Shown here in pieces: positions 36,700 to 44,986 of a stretch of DNA of 53,812 nucleotides. Origin of the DNA: Planctomycetota bacterium (lineage in GTDB: Bacteria > Planctomycetota > Phycisphaerae > Phycisphaerales > SM1A02); NCBI GenBank assembly GCA_003671025.1, contig QWPW01000020.1:1-53812 (forward strand). The letters run 5' to 3'. The translations under genes and the position numbers were made by a program. Each line of letters starts with the position of its first letter. The stretch's first letter is position 1. The notes beneath the pieces were generated by a model. It saw only the letters and a list, made by a program, of their open reading frames with translations, had not been told where the DNA came from and made no database searches.

Positions 36700-37593
36700 T
36701 CACGCCATCTTCGACCGGATCGGTCCCATCATGCGCTGCAAATCTTTTCCTGGGCACGCCGTGGGATTCCATTCCTTGTGCGTGCGAATCGACTTGCGCT
36801 TGACTCCGTACTTCGTGGCCAGCACCTTCAATTGATGCTCGAGCGCTTTGCGCTGTGCCGGCGAAACACTCTGCTCGTCAAAGTTCCCTAAGCACATCAC
36901 TCCGATGTTGCCTTCGTTGTGAGCGCGAACATGCGCGCCTTGATAGCGAAGACTGCGGCCTTCCCAGATGCGGCCCGAACGATCAATCACAAAGTGGTAT
37001 CCGATGTCGCCGAAGCCGCGACCATCGTGTCCGTTCCATACGCGCTGCAATCGTTCGATGGTGTCGCCGCTTGAAGTCGCGGTGAACGCTTCCATTCCTT
37101 CGTGATGCACGGTGATGTACTTCACCGGCAGCATGGGGTTGATCTCGGTCAAGTCCGGATTACGACCGGTCCAGCGCGTGCGCGGAATGACTTTGCCGGT
37201 GAATCCATTTTCGATCGCGCCTGTCGCGGCTACTGGTTTGTCCGCGGCAGTGACCGTCGCAGGTTTGGTGGCGGGCGCGTGTCCGATGACCGTGTTGGGT
37301 TTGGCCCAGCGTTGCGGCGGAAGTTCGCCGCCTGCGAGCCAAAGTCCGCTGGGCGAACTGCTCGCGCCGCTCGTCACCGAGCCGGTAGAACCACTCGATG
37401 CGCAGGCAGCGAGAAATCCCAAGCTCGCGAGCATGAATCCTCGACGCGCGATTTGCGGCGCGGTCAACGACTCGATGCCTGCCTCGTTCGATTGCACGAT
37501 TGATGGCGCGCGCGCGTGAAAATCCGCAGCGTTGCGCGCATCGCGTGTGGGCTGAACATCGCCGCCGTTGGTTCCAAAACCATTCGCACTCAT
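36700..37593 (-). CDS. Tat-exported lipoprotein N-acetylmuramoyl-L-alanine amidase (PGRP/Amidase_2 type), copy 1
   Basis: A 297-residue peptidoglycan amidase that cuts the MurNAc-L-Ala bond. GGAG precedes ATG 37593. After 48 residues comes a twin-arginine signal, ARRGFMLASLGFLAACASS, with an LAAC lipobox, so it should be folded in the cytoplasm, exported by Tat and lipidated. The zinc ligands fit the T7-lysozyme/PGRP pattern: His in ITVHHEG, His in IRTHKEW and Cys in TACPGKDL; the catalytic Tyr is in IGYHFVID. NEGNIGVMCLGNF is a further family feature. The long region before the signal is unusual. The next gene upstream is a paralogue. Confidence 0.9.
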   Translation of the reverse strand: MSANGFGTNGGDVQPTRDARNAADFHARAPSIVQSNEAGIESLTAPQIARRGFMLASLGFLAACASSGSTGSVTSGASSSPSGLWLAGGELPPQRWAKPNTVIGHAPATKPATVTAADKPVAATGAIENGFTGKVIPRTRWTGRNPDLTEINPMLPVKYITVHHEGMEAFTATSSGDTIERLQRVWNGHDGRGFGDIGYHFVIDRSGRIWEGRSLRYQGAHVRAHNEGNIGVMCLGNFDEQSVSPAQRKALEHQLKVLATKYGVKRKSIRTHKEWNPTACPGKDLQRMMGPIRSKMA

Positions 37594-37684
37594 TGCAGTC
37601 TCCTCAGAGCATCCACTTGAACGTCGTTGCTATCGGCGTTGTCAGCAGTTGAACCGAAGAAATCGCGCGGCACCTGCGCGCGGT

Positions 37685-38611
37685 TCACCAGTCGCCGAGA
37701 TTTCGTCGCATTTGCGTGAGCAGCGGCTGCATATTCCGACCAGGACAACTCGTGTGCGCGGTGGGCCATTCGCAGTGCGTGAACACGCGCTCACGGCGGA
37801 TTTCGTAGGTGCGCATCAAGTCGATCATCACTTTGCGCAGCGTGCGTAATTGCGCGGGCGTGGGCGTTTGCCGCTCGAAATTGCCCATGACCACCACGCC
37901 GATGTTGCCCTCGTTGTGGTTCTGCACGTGCGCGCCCTGCCAGCGAATCGAGCGCCCTTGCCACAGAATTCCGCCGCGATCGATGACCAAGTGGTAGCCG
38001 ATGTCGGCCCATCCGCGCGCGCGATGACCGCGGCGATAGAGCTCGATGCGATCGGCCATGTCGCGCGGATCAGTTCCCAGCGCGAGCGATTCCAACCCAT
38101 CGTGATGCACGGTGAGCGCCGTGACAGGCAGCATGGGATTGAGGCCAGCGGGGTCGGGCGCGCCGCGAGCCCAGAGAAATCGCGGACGCGCGTAGGGAAG
38201 CGCGGCGGGCGAGGTCAGCGCGGTTGACTCTGCGGCGGCGATGGTGCCCGTCGCCGCGTCGCTCACAGTCGCATTCGCGGCGTCCATCTGCGCAGAGGGA
38301 ATCTCGCTCGACGCAAGCCAGTCGGCGCGCGGCAAATCGGAACCGCTTTGCTTACTCGCGCAGCCCCACAGCGCAAGAGCGAGGCTGCTGAGTCCTCCAA
38401 CGCGCAGCGCGTCGCGTCGCGAAATCGTCGCCGCGCCTTCGCTTTCGAGATCACCGCGGCTGACGGCGCGCGCAAGCATCAGCAACGGGTCGCAAAGGTT
38501 GCTGCGTCGATGCAGATCTGGCTTCGCATCGGCGGGTTCGCGCCTGGCTGCATGACGCGTTGGTTCGGATGCGCCGCGCGCACGTCGGCGCGCCACAGTT
38601 CCGTGATTCAT
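37685..38611 (-). CDS. Tat-exported lipoprotein N-acetylmuramoyl-L-alanine amidase (PGRP/Amidase_2 type), copy 2
   Basis: A 308-residue paralogue of the previous gene. The Tat lipoprotein signal is ISRRDALRVGGLSSLALALW followed by GC, with an LWGC lipobox, again set back by about 60 residues. The start at 38611 may be too early; an in-frame ATG at 38479 (MLARAVSRGDLESEG) would shorten the leader. Zinc ligands are His in LTVHHDG, His in VFTHCEW and Cys in TSCPGRNM, and the Tyr is in IGYHLVID. NEGNIGVVVMGNF is shared with copy 1. The gap to copy 1 is 91 bp, so the two form a pair. It diverges from gyrB with 170 bp between. Confidence 0.88.
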   Translation of the reverse strand: MNHGTVARRRARGASEPTRHAARREPADAKPDLHRRSNLCDPLLMLARAVSRGDLESEGAATISRRDALRVGGLSSLALALWGCASKQSGSDLPRADWLASSEIPSAQMDAANATVSDAATGTIAAAESTALTSPAALPYARPRFLWARGAPDPAGLNPMLPVTALTVHHDGLESLALGTDPRDMADRIELYRRGHRARGWADIGYHLVIDRGGILWQGRSIRWQGAHVQNHNEGNIGVVVMGNFERQTPTPAQLRTLRKVMIDLMRTYEIRRERVFTHCEWPTAHTSCPGRNMQPLLTQMRRNLGDW

Positions 38612-38704
38612 TTCTGTGACGAAGCCGGTGTTCTCGAAGCGCAGAAAATCCTGATTTTTCTCGATGTTTTATGCATTTTTCACGACGTGTGATCAGGGTA
38701 TTTT

Positions 38705-38726
38705 GCAGCGCATTTTGGTACGCTGC
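38705..38726. promoter_or_regulatory. Inverted repeat in the amidase/gyrB divergent region
   Basis: GCAGCG (38705-38710) and CGCTGC (38721-38726) flank CATTTTGGTA. The 170-bp region is otherwise AT-richer than its surroundings (TTTTTCTCGATGTTTTATGC) and should hold the promoters of both genes. A regulator site is possible but unproven. Confidence 0.35.
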
Positions 38727-38781
38727 GGAGCCTCAGATTTGACCTCTTTGCACGACGAGATTCTGCGGATTTTGTGGCCTC

Positions 38782-41550
38782 ATGACGCCTCTCAAATCGC
38801 AGCGCGAACGGACCTTCAGAACGATGAGCGAAATGATTCCACTCGATACAAATGTGACAACGAGCGCGACGACAACCGCTGACCGCGACGCTCACACCAA
38901 TCCTGATCACACCATCGTCAACACGACGGGCAAGACAGTCGAAATCGACAACGGCCAAGCCGATCCTTCGGTCGGCGAATACACATCCGACTCCATCCAA
39001 GTTCTCGATGGACTCGAAGCAATTCGCAAACGTCCCGGCATGTACGTCGGCGGCACAGGCCTGAGCGCGCTGCATCACCTTGTCTACGAGTGCGTCGACA
39101 ACGCGATCGACGAAGTGATGGCGGGCTGCGCGACCACGGTCACGGTGCGCATTGGCGTTGATGGTTCGTGCACCGTGATCGATGACGGCCGCGGAATGCC
39201 CATCGATCCGATGCGCCACGACAATCCGCTTATCAACGGTCGCCCTGCGGTCGAAGTGATTCTGACCGAGGTGCACGCGGGCGGAAAGTTCGGCGACAAC
39301 GCGTACAAGGTCTCGGGCGGTCTGCACGGCGTGGGCATCAAGTGCGTCAATGCCTTGAGCGAGTGGACCGAGGTTGAGGTCTTCAAAGCAGAGAAGACCT
39401 ATCACATCGGTTTCGCGCGCGGCGCCGTGACCAAGCCGTTGGAGTTGGTGGAAACGCTGGCGACAACCGCGGCCAACCTGCGGCGCAGCGGTACGCGCAT
39501 TTCGTTCTTGCCCGACCCGCAGATTTTCCCCGACACCGAATTTCGCTACGAAACACTGGAAAATCGGCTGCGCGAGTTGGCCTACCTCAACGTCGGCGTG
39601 TACATCCGCTTGATCGATGAGCGCGTCGATGCCAGCGGCAATCGTCGCGAAAACACGTTCCATAGTCCCGATGGCATCGGTGGATATGTCGCGTGGCGCA
39701 ACTCGCAGAAAACGATTCAGAGCCCGGTCATCGCGTTTGTGGGCAACGATGTCGAGCAATCGATGCGCCTCGATTTCGCGATGCAGTACATCGATTCCAA
39801 CAATGAGATGACGCTCGCGTTTGGCAACAACATTCCCAATCGCGATTTCGGCACGCATGTGACCGGCTTCAAGAACGCGTTGACGCGCGTAGTCAACGGC
39901 TACGCGCGCAAGAAGAATCTGCTCAAGGATCTCATTCCTTCGGGCGACGATTTGCGCGAAGGACTCGTGACCGTGGTCAGCGTGAAGCTGCCCAATCCGC
40001 AGTTCAACAATCAAACCAAAGACAAACTGCTCACGCCCGAAGTCGAGAAGTTTGTTTCCGATGTCATCAGCGAGAAGTTGGGCGCGTGGCTCGAAGAACA
40101 TCCCAAAGAGGCGCGCGACATCTGTCTGCGCGCAGTGTTGGCGGCGCAAGCGCGCGAGGCTGCGCGCAAGGCACGTGAGTTGATCAAGCGCAAAGGAACC
40201 CTCGATTCTGGCGGAATGCCGCACAAACTGAGCGATTGCTCCTCGGACGATGTGGAGAAGACCGAGCTGTTCATCGTGGAAGGAGACTCTGCAGGTGGAT
40301 CGGCCAAGGGCGGCCGTGACCACGTGCATCAGGCGATTCTTCCCTTGCGCGGCAAGCTGCTCAATGTCGAGAAGGCGCGCTTGGACAAGGTGCTCGGCTT
40401 CGAAGAAATTCGCATTCTCATTCAGGCGTTGCAGTGCGGCATCGGCGAAGACTTTGACATCGCGAAGTTGCGCTACGGCCGCATCATCATCATGACCGAC
40501 GCCGATGTGGACGGTTCGCACATTCGCACGCTGCTGCTCACCTTCTTGTTTCGTCAGATGCCTGAGTTGGTGAAGCAAGGCAAGATCTTCATCGCGCAGC
40601 CACCGCTCTATCAAGTGCTTCGCGGCAAGACTGCGACGTATGTGCTCAACGATCGTCGCATGACCGACGCGCTGGTCGACAGTTCGCTGACCCACGCGAC
40701 GTTCGCGGTGCGTGACGATGCGGGCGTGGTGTTGCATCGCGTGCAAGGTGATGAGATCCGTCGCATGGTGCGCGCGCTTGATCGTCTCGACGAGTTGGTT
40801 ACGGTTTCGCAACGCCGCGGCATTGCCTTTCCACGACTGTTGTCGCTGCGTCATCAAGACACCAGTGGCGTGAACCGATTGCCTTCGTGGCATCTCGCGT
40901 GGGCGGAGGGCGATGAACTCTTCTCCAACGAGAGCGAAGCGCGCGCGACTGTCGCGGCACGCGAATTGATCCTCGATGATCTGTTGACGCCCGAAGTCAA
41001 AGTCGATCGCCGTCGCGTTGCCAGTCTGCGCGAACTCCATGAAAACCGCGAGATTGAGCGAATCATCGCGCAACTCGAGCAGTGGCATATCTCGATCGAC
41101 GACTACGACCGCGTGCAGGTCGAAGGCGTGACCGGCGAGAAAGTCCCCACACGTTACGCATGGTTTGTCGAGAACTCGAAGTCGGCGAAGGCGGTCGAGA
41201 GCGATTCGCCAGACACCGGCGACGAAGAGAAGTCGTCGCGCAAAGCGAAAGACTCAAGTAAGGATTCTGGAATCGTCGAAGCCGCGAGCGTGCCCGGAAT
41301 CGTGCGCGCTCTGCTTGAGGTTGGTCGCCGCGGAATCGAAGTCAAGCGTTTCAAAGGTCTGGGCGAGATGGAACCGCTGCAGCTGTGGGAGACCACCATG
41401 GATCCTGCGCGGCGCACCTTGGTGCGTGTCACGCTTGAGAGCGCGAGTGAAGCAGACACGCTCTTCGCGGTGCTCATGGGTGAAGACGTGGAACGCCGAC
41501 GCGCTTACATCGAGAAGCATGCGCTTGAAGTGAAGAACCTCGACATTTGA
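38782..41550 (+). CDS. gyrB: DNA gyrase subunit B
   Basis: A 922-residue type II topoisomerase ATPase subunit that, with GyrA, introduces negative supercoils. The GHKL ATPase site shows IRKRPGMYVGGTG, ECVDNAIDEVMAG and SGGLHGVGIKCVNALSEW. The Toprim metal site is FIVEGDSAGGSAKGGRD and IIMTDADVDGSHIRTLL, and FKGLGEM lies near the end. An extra polar N-terminal segment of about 65 residues precedes the ATPase domain, and a Ser/Lys/Glu-rich insert (SDSPDTGDEEKSSRKAKDSS) lies before FKGLGEM, so the protein exceeds the usual 800. ATG 38824 (MSEMIPLD) is an alternative start. ParE is less likely but not excluded. gyrA is not adjacent. Confidence 0.93.
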   Translation: MTPLKSQRERTFRTMSEMIPLDTNVTTSATTTADRDAHTNPDHTIVNTTGKTVEIDNGQADPSVGEYTSDSIQVLDGLEAIRKRPGMYVGGTGLSALHHLVYECVDNAIDEVMAGCATTVTVRIGVDGSCTVIDDGRGMPIDPMRHDNPLINGRPAVEVILTEVHAGGKFGDNAYKVSGGLHGVGIKCVNALSEWTEVEVFKAEKTYHIGFARGAVTKPLELVETLATTAANLRRSGTRISFLPDPQIFPDTEFRYETLENRLRELAYLNVGVYIRLIDERVDASGNRRENTFHSPDGIGGYVAWRNSQKTIQSPVIAFVGNDVEQSMRLDFAMQYIDSNNEMTLAFGNNIPNRDFGTHVTGFKNALTRVVNGYARKKNLLKDLIPSGDDLREGLVTVVSVKLPNPQFNNQTKDKLLTPEVEKFVSDVISEKLGAWLEEHPKEARDICLRAVLAAQAREAARKARELIKRKGTLDSGGMPHKLSDCSSDDVEKTELFIVEGDSAGGSAKGGRDHVHQAILPLRGKLLNVEKARLDKVLGFEEIRILIQALQCGIGEDFDIAKLRYGRIIIMTDADVDGSHIRTLLLTFLFRQMPELVKQGKIFIAQPPLYQVLRGKTATYVLNDRRMTDALVDSSLTHATFAVRDDAGVVLHRVQGDEIRRMVRALDRLDELVTVSQRRGIAFPRLLSLRHQDTSGVNRLPSWHLAWAEGDELFSNESEARATVAARELILDDLLTPEVKVDRRRVASLRELHENREIERIIAQLEQWHISIDDYDRVQVEGVTGEKVPTRYAWFVENSKSAKAVESDSPDTGDEEKSSRKAKDSSKDSGIVEAASVPGIVRALLEVGRRGIEVKRFKGLGEMEPLQLWETTMDPARRTLVRVTLESASEADTLFAVLMGEDVERRRAYIEKHALEVKNLDI

Positions 41551-41603
41551 AGCCGTTTGCGCGTCATTGCGCAAAGCTCCAACGATGCGAGACAACAAAA
41601 AAT

Positions 41604-41638
41604 AATCAGGCGCCTCAATGCGAGGCGCCTGATTTTTT
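41604..41638. terminator. Bidirectional intrinsic terminator
   Basis: A perfect 13-bp stem (41604-41616 with 41622-41634) has an AATGC loop, T residues at 41633-41638 on the plus side and an A-rich stretch on the other. It serves gyrB (+) and the TlpA-like gene (-). Confidence 0.93.
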
Positions 41639-41676
41639 GTTCACGATCCAAGATCAATCAAGGACTACTCAACGCG

Positions 41677-43008
41677 TCATCCCGCGTTGGCGCTCTTGCT
41701 GTTCTTGGCGAGGAGTTCATCGATGGTCTTGCGAATCTCTTCTTCGTTCGAAGGATGCATGCCGACTTTGTACACCTTGCCGTCGGTGTCGAGAATCGCG
41801 ACGAAGGGAATGCCGCGAATACCAAAGTCAGAATTGAAGACATCCTCTTCGGTGATGGCGACGGTCCAGGTCACGCCCATGTCGTTCATGAACGCGAGGA
41901 GTTCAGTCTTCTCTTTCTCGGTGTCACCCTTGCAATCCACGGACTCGCGCTTCTGATGAGCGACCGAACCTTGGATGCTGGTCATGCCCACGATCTCGAC
42001 TTTGTCCGCGGGATATGCCGCGCGCAATTCGGCAATCTTGGGAAAGCTGCCCACGCATGGGCCGCACCACGTCGCCCAGAAATCGAGCACGACAACCTTG
42101 CCCTTGAGCTGGGAAATGTCCGTCCATGGCGTGGTGCCATCGGCGTGCTTGACCCAGTCGTAATGCATGGAAGGCACGGCAAAACCAATCAATTCGCCGC
42201 GCGCGGCGGCGCCGTTGAGCACCTTGGTGAGGCGCTCGAGTGACTTCTTGTCGCGTCCTTCTGCAGTGGCAAGTTTGCCCGAGATGCACGCCAACACTGC
42301 GGCGCGTGCGGCAGCGGCTTGTGTTGGTGTGAGCGCCTTGTTGGCGACCTTGAGATAGTTCTCCGCGCAACGCAGCGTCGCGATGGATGTGTTGGGATTG
42401 AAGCTCGACGCGAACGCTTCGATCACCGCTGCGCGCTTGACCAACTCATCCTTCGGCTCGTCGGCAATCAACTCGAAGACCATGCCGCCTTCCGCGGTGG
42501 CCGCACCGGTGGCGAAGCTCGGATGATCGAGCAGCATGAGTGGGTTCGCGGTGCCAGGAGCAGTGCTTCCTCCATTCGCGCCGAGCATCGCCGCGCGCAC
42601 CGCCGCTTGATATCCCTCGACCGTTGGTTGCTTCGCTTGTTCGGCCAACACCTTGATCATCGTTGCAGTGCCCTTGGGCGACATGCTGATGAGCGACTCG
42701 AGCGCCATCATGTGCTCAGCATCGAGCGCGGACAAATCGATTCCTTCGAGTGCCGCATCCGCTTGCGTCGCGACATCAGCCTGCATCGCAGTCACTTCTT
42801 CTGCGGTTGGACTGGTGACCTTCTCGTACTTCTTCTGCAGCGTCTCGTAGAACTTCGCGACGCGCATTTGCAATTCTTCGACGGTGGGAACCGTGGTTGC
42901 GGGAGTTGCCGTCGGCGGCGTGGCCGCGGTCGTTCCTGTCGTTGGCGTAGTTGGAGGCGGCGCGATCGTGAGAGCGAGTGTGAGCGGAAGGAGCGCGATT
43001 TGAAGCAT
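41677..43008 (-). CDS. Exported TlpA/ResA-like thioredoxin-fold protein
   Basis: A 443-residue exported redox protein. ATG 43008 is chosen because AAAGGA precedes it and it opens a signal peptide (LQIALLPLTLALTIAP). A Thr/Pro-rich linker follows. Residues about 45-295 form a helical domain of unknown role. The C-terminal thioredoxin fold has VVVLDFWATWCGPCVGSFPK with the CGPC pair at 315-318 and the cis-Pro in IRGIPFVAILD at about 400. An added SVDCKGDTEKEK insert carries one more cysteine. The family (TlpA/ResA) reduces thiols outside the cytoplasm. The terminator at 41604-41638 ends its transcript. Confidence 0.88.
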   Translation of the reverse strand: MLQIALLPLTLALTIAPPPTTPTTGTTAATPPTATPATTVPTVEELQMRVAKFYETLQKKYEKVTSPTAEEVTAMQADVATQADAALEGIDLSALDAEHMMALESLISMSPKGTATMIKVLAEQAKQPTVEGYQAAVRAAMLGANGGSTAPGTANPLMLLDHPSFATGAATAEGGMVFELIADEPKDELVKRAAVIEAFASSFNPNTSIATLRCAENYLKVANKALTPTQAAAARAAVLACISGKLATAEGRDKKSLERLTKVLNGAAARGELIGFAVPSMHYDWVKHADGTTPWTDISQLKGKVVVLDFWATWCGPCVGSFPKIAELRAAYPADKVEIVGMTSIQGSVAHQKRESVDCKGDTEKEKTELLAFMNDMGVTWTVAITEEDVFNSDFGIRGIPFVAILDTDGKVYKVGMHPSNEEEIRKTIDELLAKNSKSANAG

Positions 43009-43028
43009 GAGTTTCCTTTGAGCCAAGT

Positions 43029-44117
43029 TCAACGCATGAGCTGCGTTGAGATGATGAGCAGAGAATCACAACACAAGCGCAGAGTAACTATTCCCGCGTG
43101 GATGCCGGGTGATTTGTGCTGCGCGACGAAATCACTTCGCGGTTTCGATTGGGGCGGACTCCGCGGATGGTGCGACATCGGGAGCGACATCAGGCGCGAC
43201 GATCGGAGCAACGACAGGATCAACACGCGGCGCCGAGGCCGCAGCCTCAATCGCGGCGATGCGCGATTGGGTGATTTCTCCCCACATTTCTGCGGCGCGC
43301 ACGAGCATCGCTTCGAACGCGCGCCGTCCCCCCACATTTCTGCGGCGCGCACGAGCATCGCTTCGAACGCGCGCCGTTCGACGCGGTGGCGACAATCTTC
43401 GACCGCTTGGCGCGAAGTCCACGCATTGGCCAGTTGACGATCGTCCTCCGCCGCCTCCGCAGATCCATAGCAGTAGCCCGTACGCACATCGAGAAACACG
43501 ATGCTCACATTGCAACGCACGACCGCTTTGCGTGTGGGTGCGAGACCCAACGTGATCATTCCCACAAGTCCAACATCGCCATCATCGACATTGAAATCCG
43601 TATCGACGGTGTACAGCGCAAGGATGTCCGTGCGCAGCGAAGCGGCCGCTTGACGCAACGCATTCAACGCGTCGACATCGGTGGGCACCATGATCGGCGT
43701 GAGACGCACAAGGTTGCGCAGGTTTGGCCACGCCGCGATGGCGGTGCGATCTTGATCGCGTTCGAGATCTTGCGGACCCACCAACGAGAGGCTTCCGCGA
43801 TTGGTTCCCGACGCGCTGTATGAGCGATAGCCCACTGCTTGCACGCGCGTGAACGCGAGTCCCGCAGGCATCGGAGACTCGGGCACCAATTGCAGTTGTT
43901 GCGCGATCGGTTGTGAAATCAACGAGCCCAGCGGCGCGCCTCCGCCAGGAGTGACATATCCCGTGCTACCGCAACCGAGCACCAACAGAACGAGTGCGCT
44001 CGAGAGCGCGAGTGCGCATCCATGAGCGCATCGTCGGGCGAACACGCGATGATTTTCGTATGAAAACGCGGGCGAAACAACGAACTCAGGGACGAGCAAA
44101 GTTGGAGCGATCTGCAT
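43029..44117 (-). CDS. Exported lipoprotein with C-terminal frameshift from a tandem duplication
   Basis: A lipoprotein of about 360 residues from ATG 44117. A signal with LVLLVLGCGS (LVLGC lipobox) lies at about residues 40-50. The body has beta-type sequence with LTPIMVPTDVDALNALRQAA and ILALYTVDTDF, a layout resembling envelope lipoproteins of unknown function. The frame should continue ...RAAEMWG EITQSRIAAIEAAASA to a stop at 43132 with an Asp/Ala/Pro-rich tail. A 48-bp direct repeat with a 50-bp period (43280-43377) shifts the frame after the second RAFEAMLVRAAEMWG, so the present gene ends in an Arg/Ser-rich unrelated tail at 43029. That tail overlaps the region before the TlpA-like gene. 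Activity is uncertain. Confidence 0.7.
   Translation of the reverse strand: MQIAPTLLVPEFVVSPAFSYENHRVFARRCAHGCALALSSALVLLVLGCGSTGYVTPGGGAPLGSLISQPIAQQLQLVPESPMPAGLAFTRVQAVGYRSYSASGTNRGSLSLVGPQDLERDQDRTAIAAWPNLRNLVRLTPIMVPTDVDALNALRQAAASLRTDILALYTVDTDFNVDDGDVGLVGMITLGLAPTRKAVVRCNVSIVFLDVRTGYCYGSAEAAEDDRQLANAWTSRQAVEDCRHRVERRAFEAMLVRAAEMWGDGARSKRCSCAPQKCGEKSPNRASPRLRLRPRRRVLILSLLRSSRLMSLPMSHHPRSPPQSKPRSDFVAQHKSPGIHAGIVTLRLCCDSLLIISTQLMR
43280..43377. repeat. Tandem duplication, 48-bp arms with 50-bp period
   Basis: 43280-43327 and 43330-43377 are identical, separated by CC. The 50-bp period is not a multiple of three and is the direct cause of the frameshift in the lipoprotein gene. Confidence 0.95.
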
Positions 44118-44298
44118 GAGTATCTTCTCTGAACAAGATTGAATTGACGCTTGCGCGTGCAAGTGTGGCACGGCGACGCGCGTGATGTGTCGAGGATTAA
44201 CCTGCGACGGCGCACTTTGACAAATTTGTTCGCCGCGACTTGAGGGTAACGCGCATTCCCGCACGCTGAGAGCTCTCATCGCTCGACGCAACGCTCAC

Positions 44299-44982
44299 TC
44301 AACCATCGACGACGCCCGCCTCGGCAAAGCCGCGCCGACGCAAGATGCACGCGTCACAATGTCCGCACGGAACGCCCTCATGCGAAGGGTCGTAGCACGA
44401 AAGCGTCTTGGCGACGGGCACTCCGAGCTCGCATGCAAGTTTGACAATGCCTGCTTTTGAAAGCATTTGCAGCGGAGTGTGGATCTTGAATCGCGCGCCA
44501 TCTTGCGCACCTGCCTTGGTGGCGAGCACTGCGAGGTGCTCAAACGCGGCGATGAACTCAGGGCGGCAATCGGGATAGCCCGAGTAGTCGATGGCGTTCA
44601 CGCCGATGGCAAGATCGGATGCGCCGATGGTCTCGGCATAGGCCAACGCGAAGGCCAGAAAAATCGTGTTGCGCGCGGGGACGTAGGTGATGGGAACGCC
44701 ACCGGCGATGTCCTCGTCCGCGCGATCTTTAGGCACGCTGATGTCCGCGGTGAGCGCGCTTCCACCAAACGCGCGCAAGTCAATCTCAGTGATCTTGTGC
44801 TCAACCGCGCCGAGCACGCGCGCGAGTTCGGTCGCGCGCACGAGTTCGATGTCGTGCCGCTGGCCGTAGCGAAAACTCAATGCGTGACAGGCGAATCCTT
44901 CGCGGCGCATCCACGCCAACACCGTCGCGCTGTCGAGGCCACCGGAGAGAAGAATGACGGCACGCTTCATGGGCATCAGCAT
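44299..44982 (-). CDS. queC: 7-cyano-7-deazaguanine synthase
   Basis: A 227-residue enzyme that makes preQ0 from 7-carboxy-7-deazaguanine, ammonia and ATP, in queuosine synthesis. The PP-loop is ILLSGGLDSATVLAW close to the N-terminus. The zinc-binding Cys pattern CYDPSHEGVPCGHCDAC lies near the end, followed by ILRRRGFAEAGV. ARNTIFLAFALAYAE is a family stretch. Starts at 44982 (MLMPMKRAV) or 44970 (MKRAV) are both possible; the first lies four bases from the stop of the preceding MoxR gene, which suggests translational coupling. Other queuosine genes are not in the window. Confidence 0.93.
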   Translation of the reverse strand: MLMPMKRAVILLSGGLDSATVLAWMRREGFACHALSFRYGQRHDIELVRATELARVLGAVEHKITEIDLRAFGGSALTADISVPKDRADEDIAGGVPITYVPARNTIFLAFALAYAETIGASDLAIGVNAIDYSGYPDCRPEFIAAFEHLAVLATKAGAQDGARFKIHTPLQMLSKAGIVKLACELGVPVAKTLSCYDPSHEGVPCGHCDACILRRRGFAEAGVVDG

Positions 44983-44986
44983 CGCA

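Noticed and set aside
38680-41088. An 802-codon open frame on the minus strand opposite gyrB
   Set aside because: It mirrors gyrB codons. Rare use of TTA, CTA and TCA in the sense strand removes stops from this antisense frame. The translation has no family features and no ribosome site.
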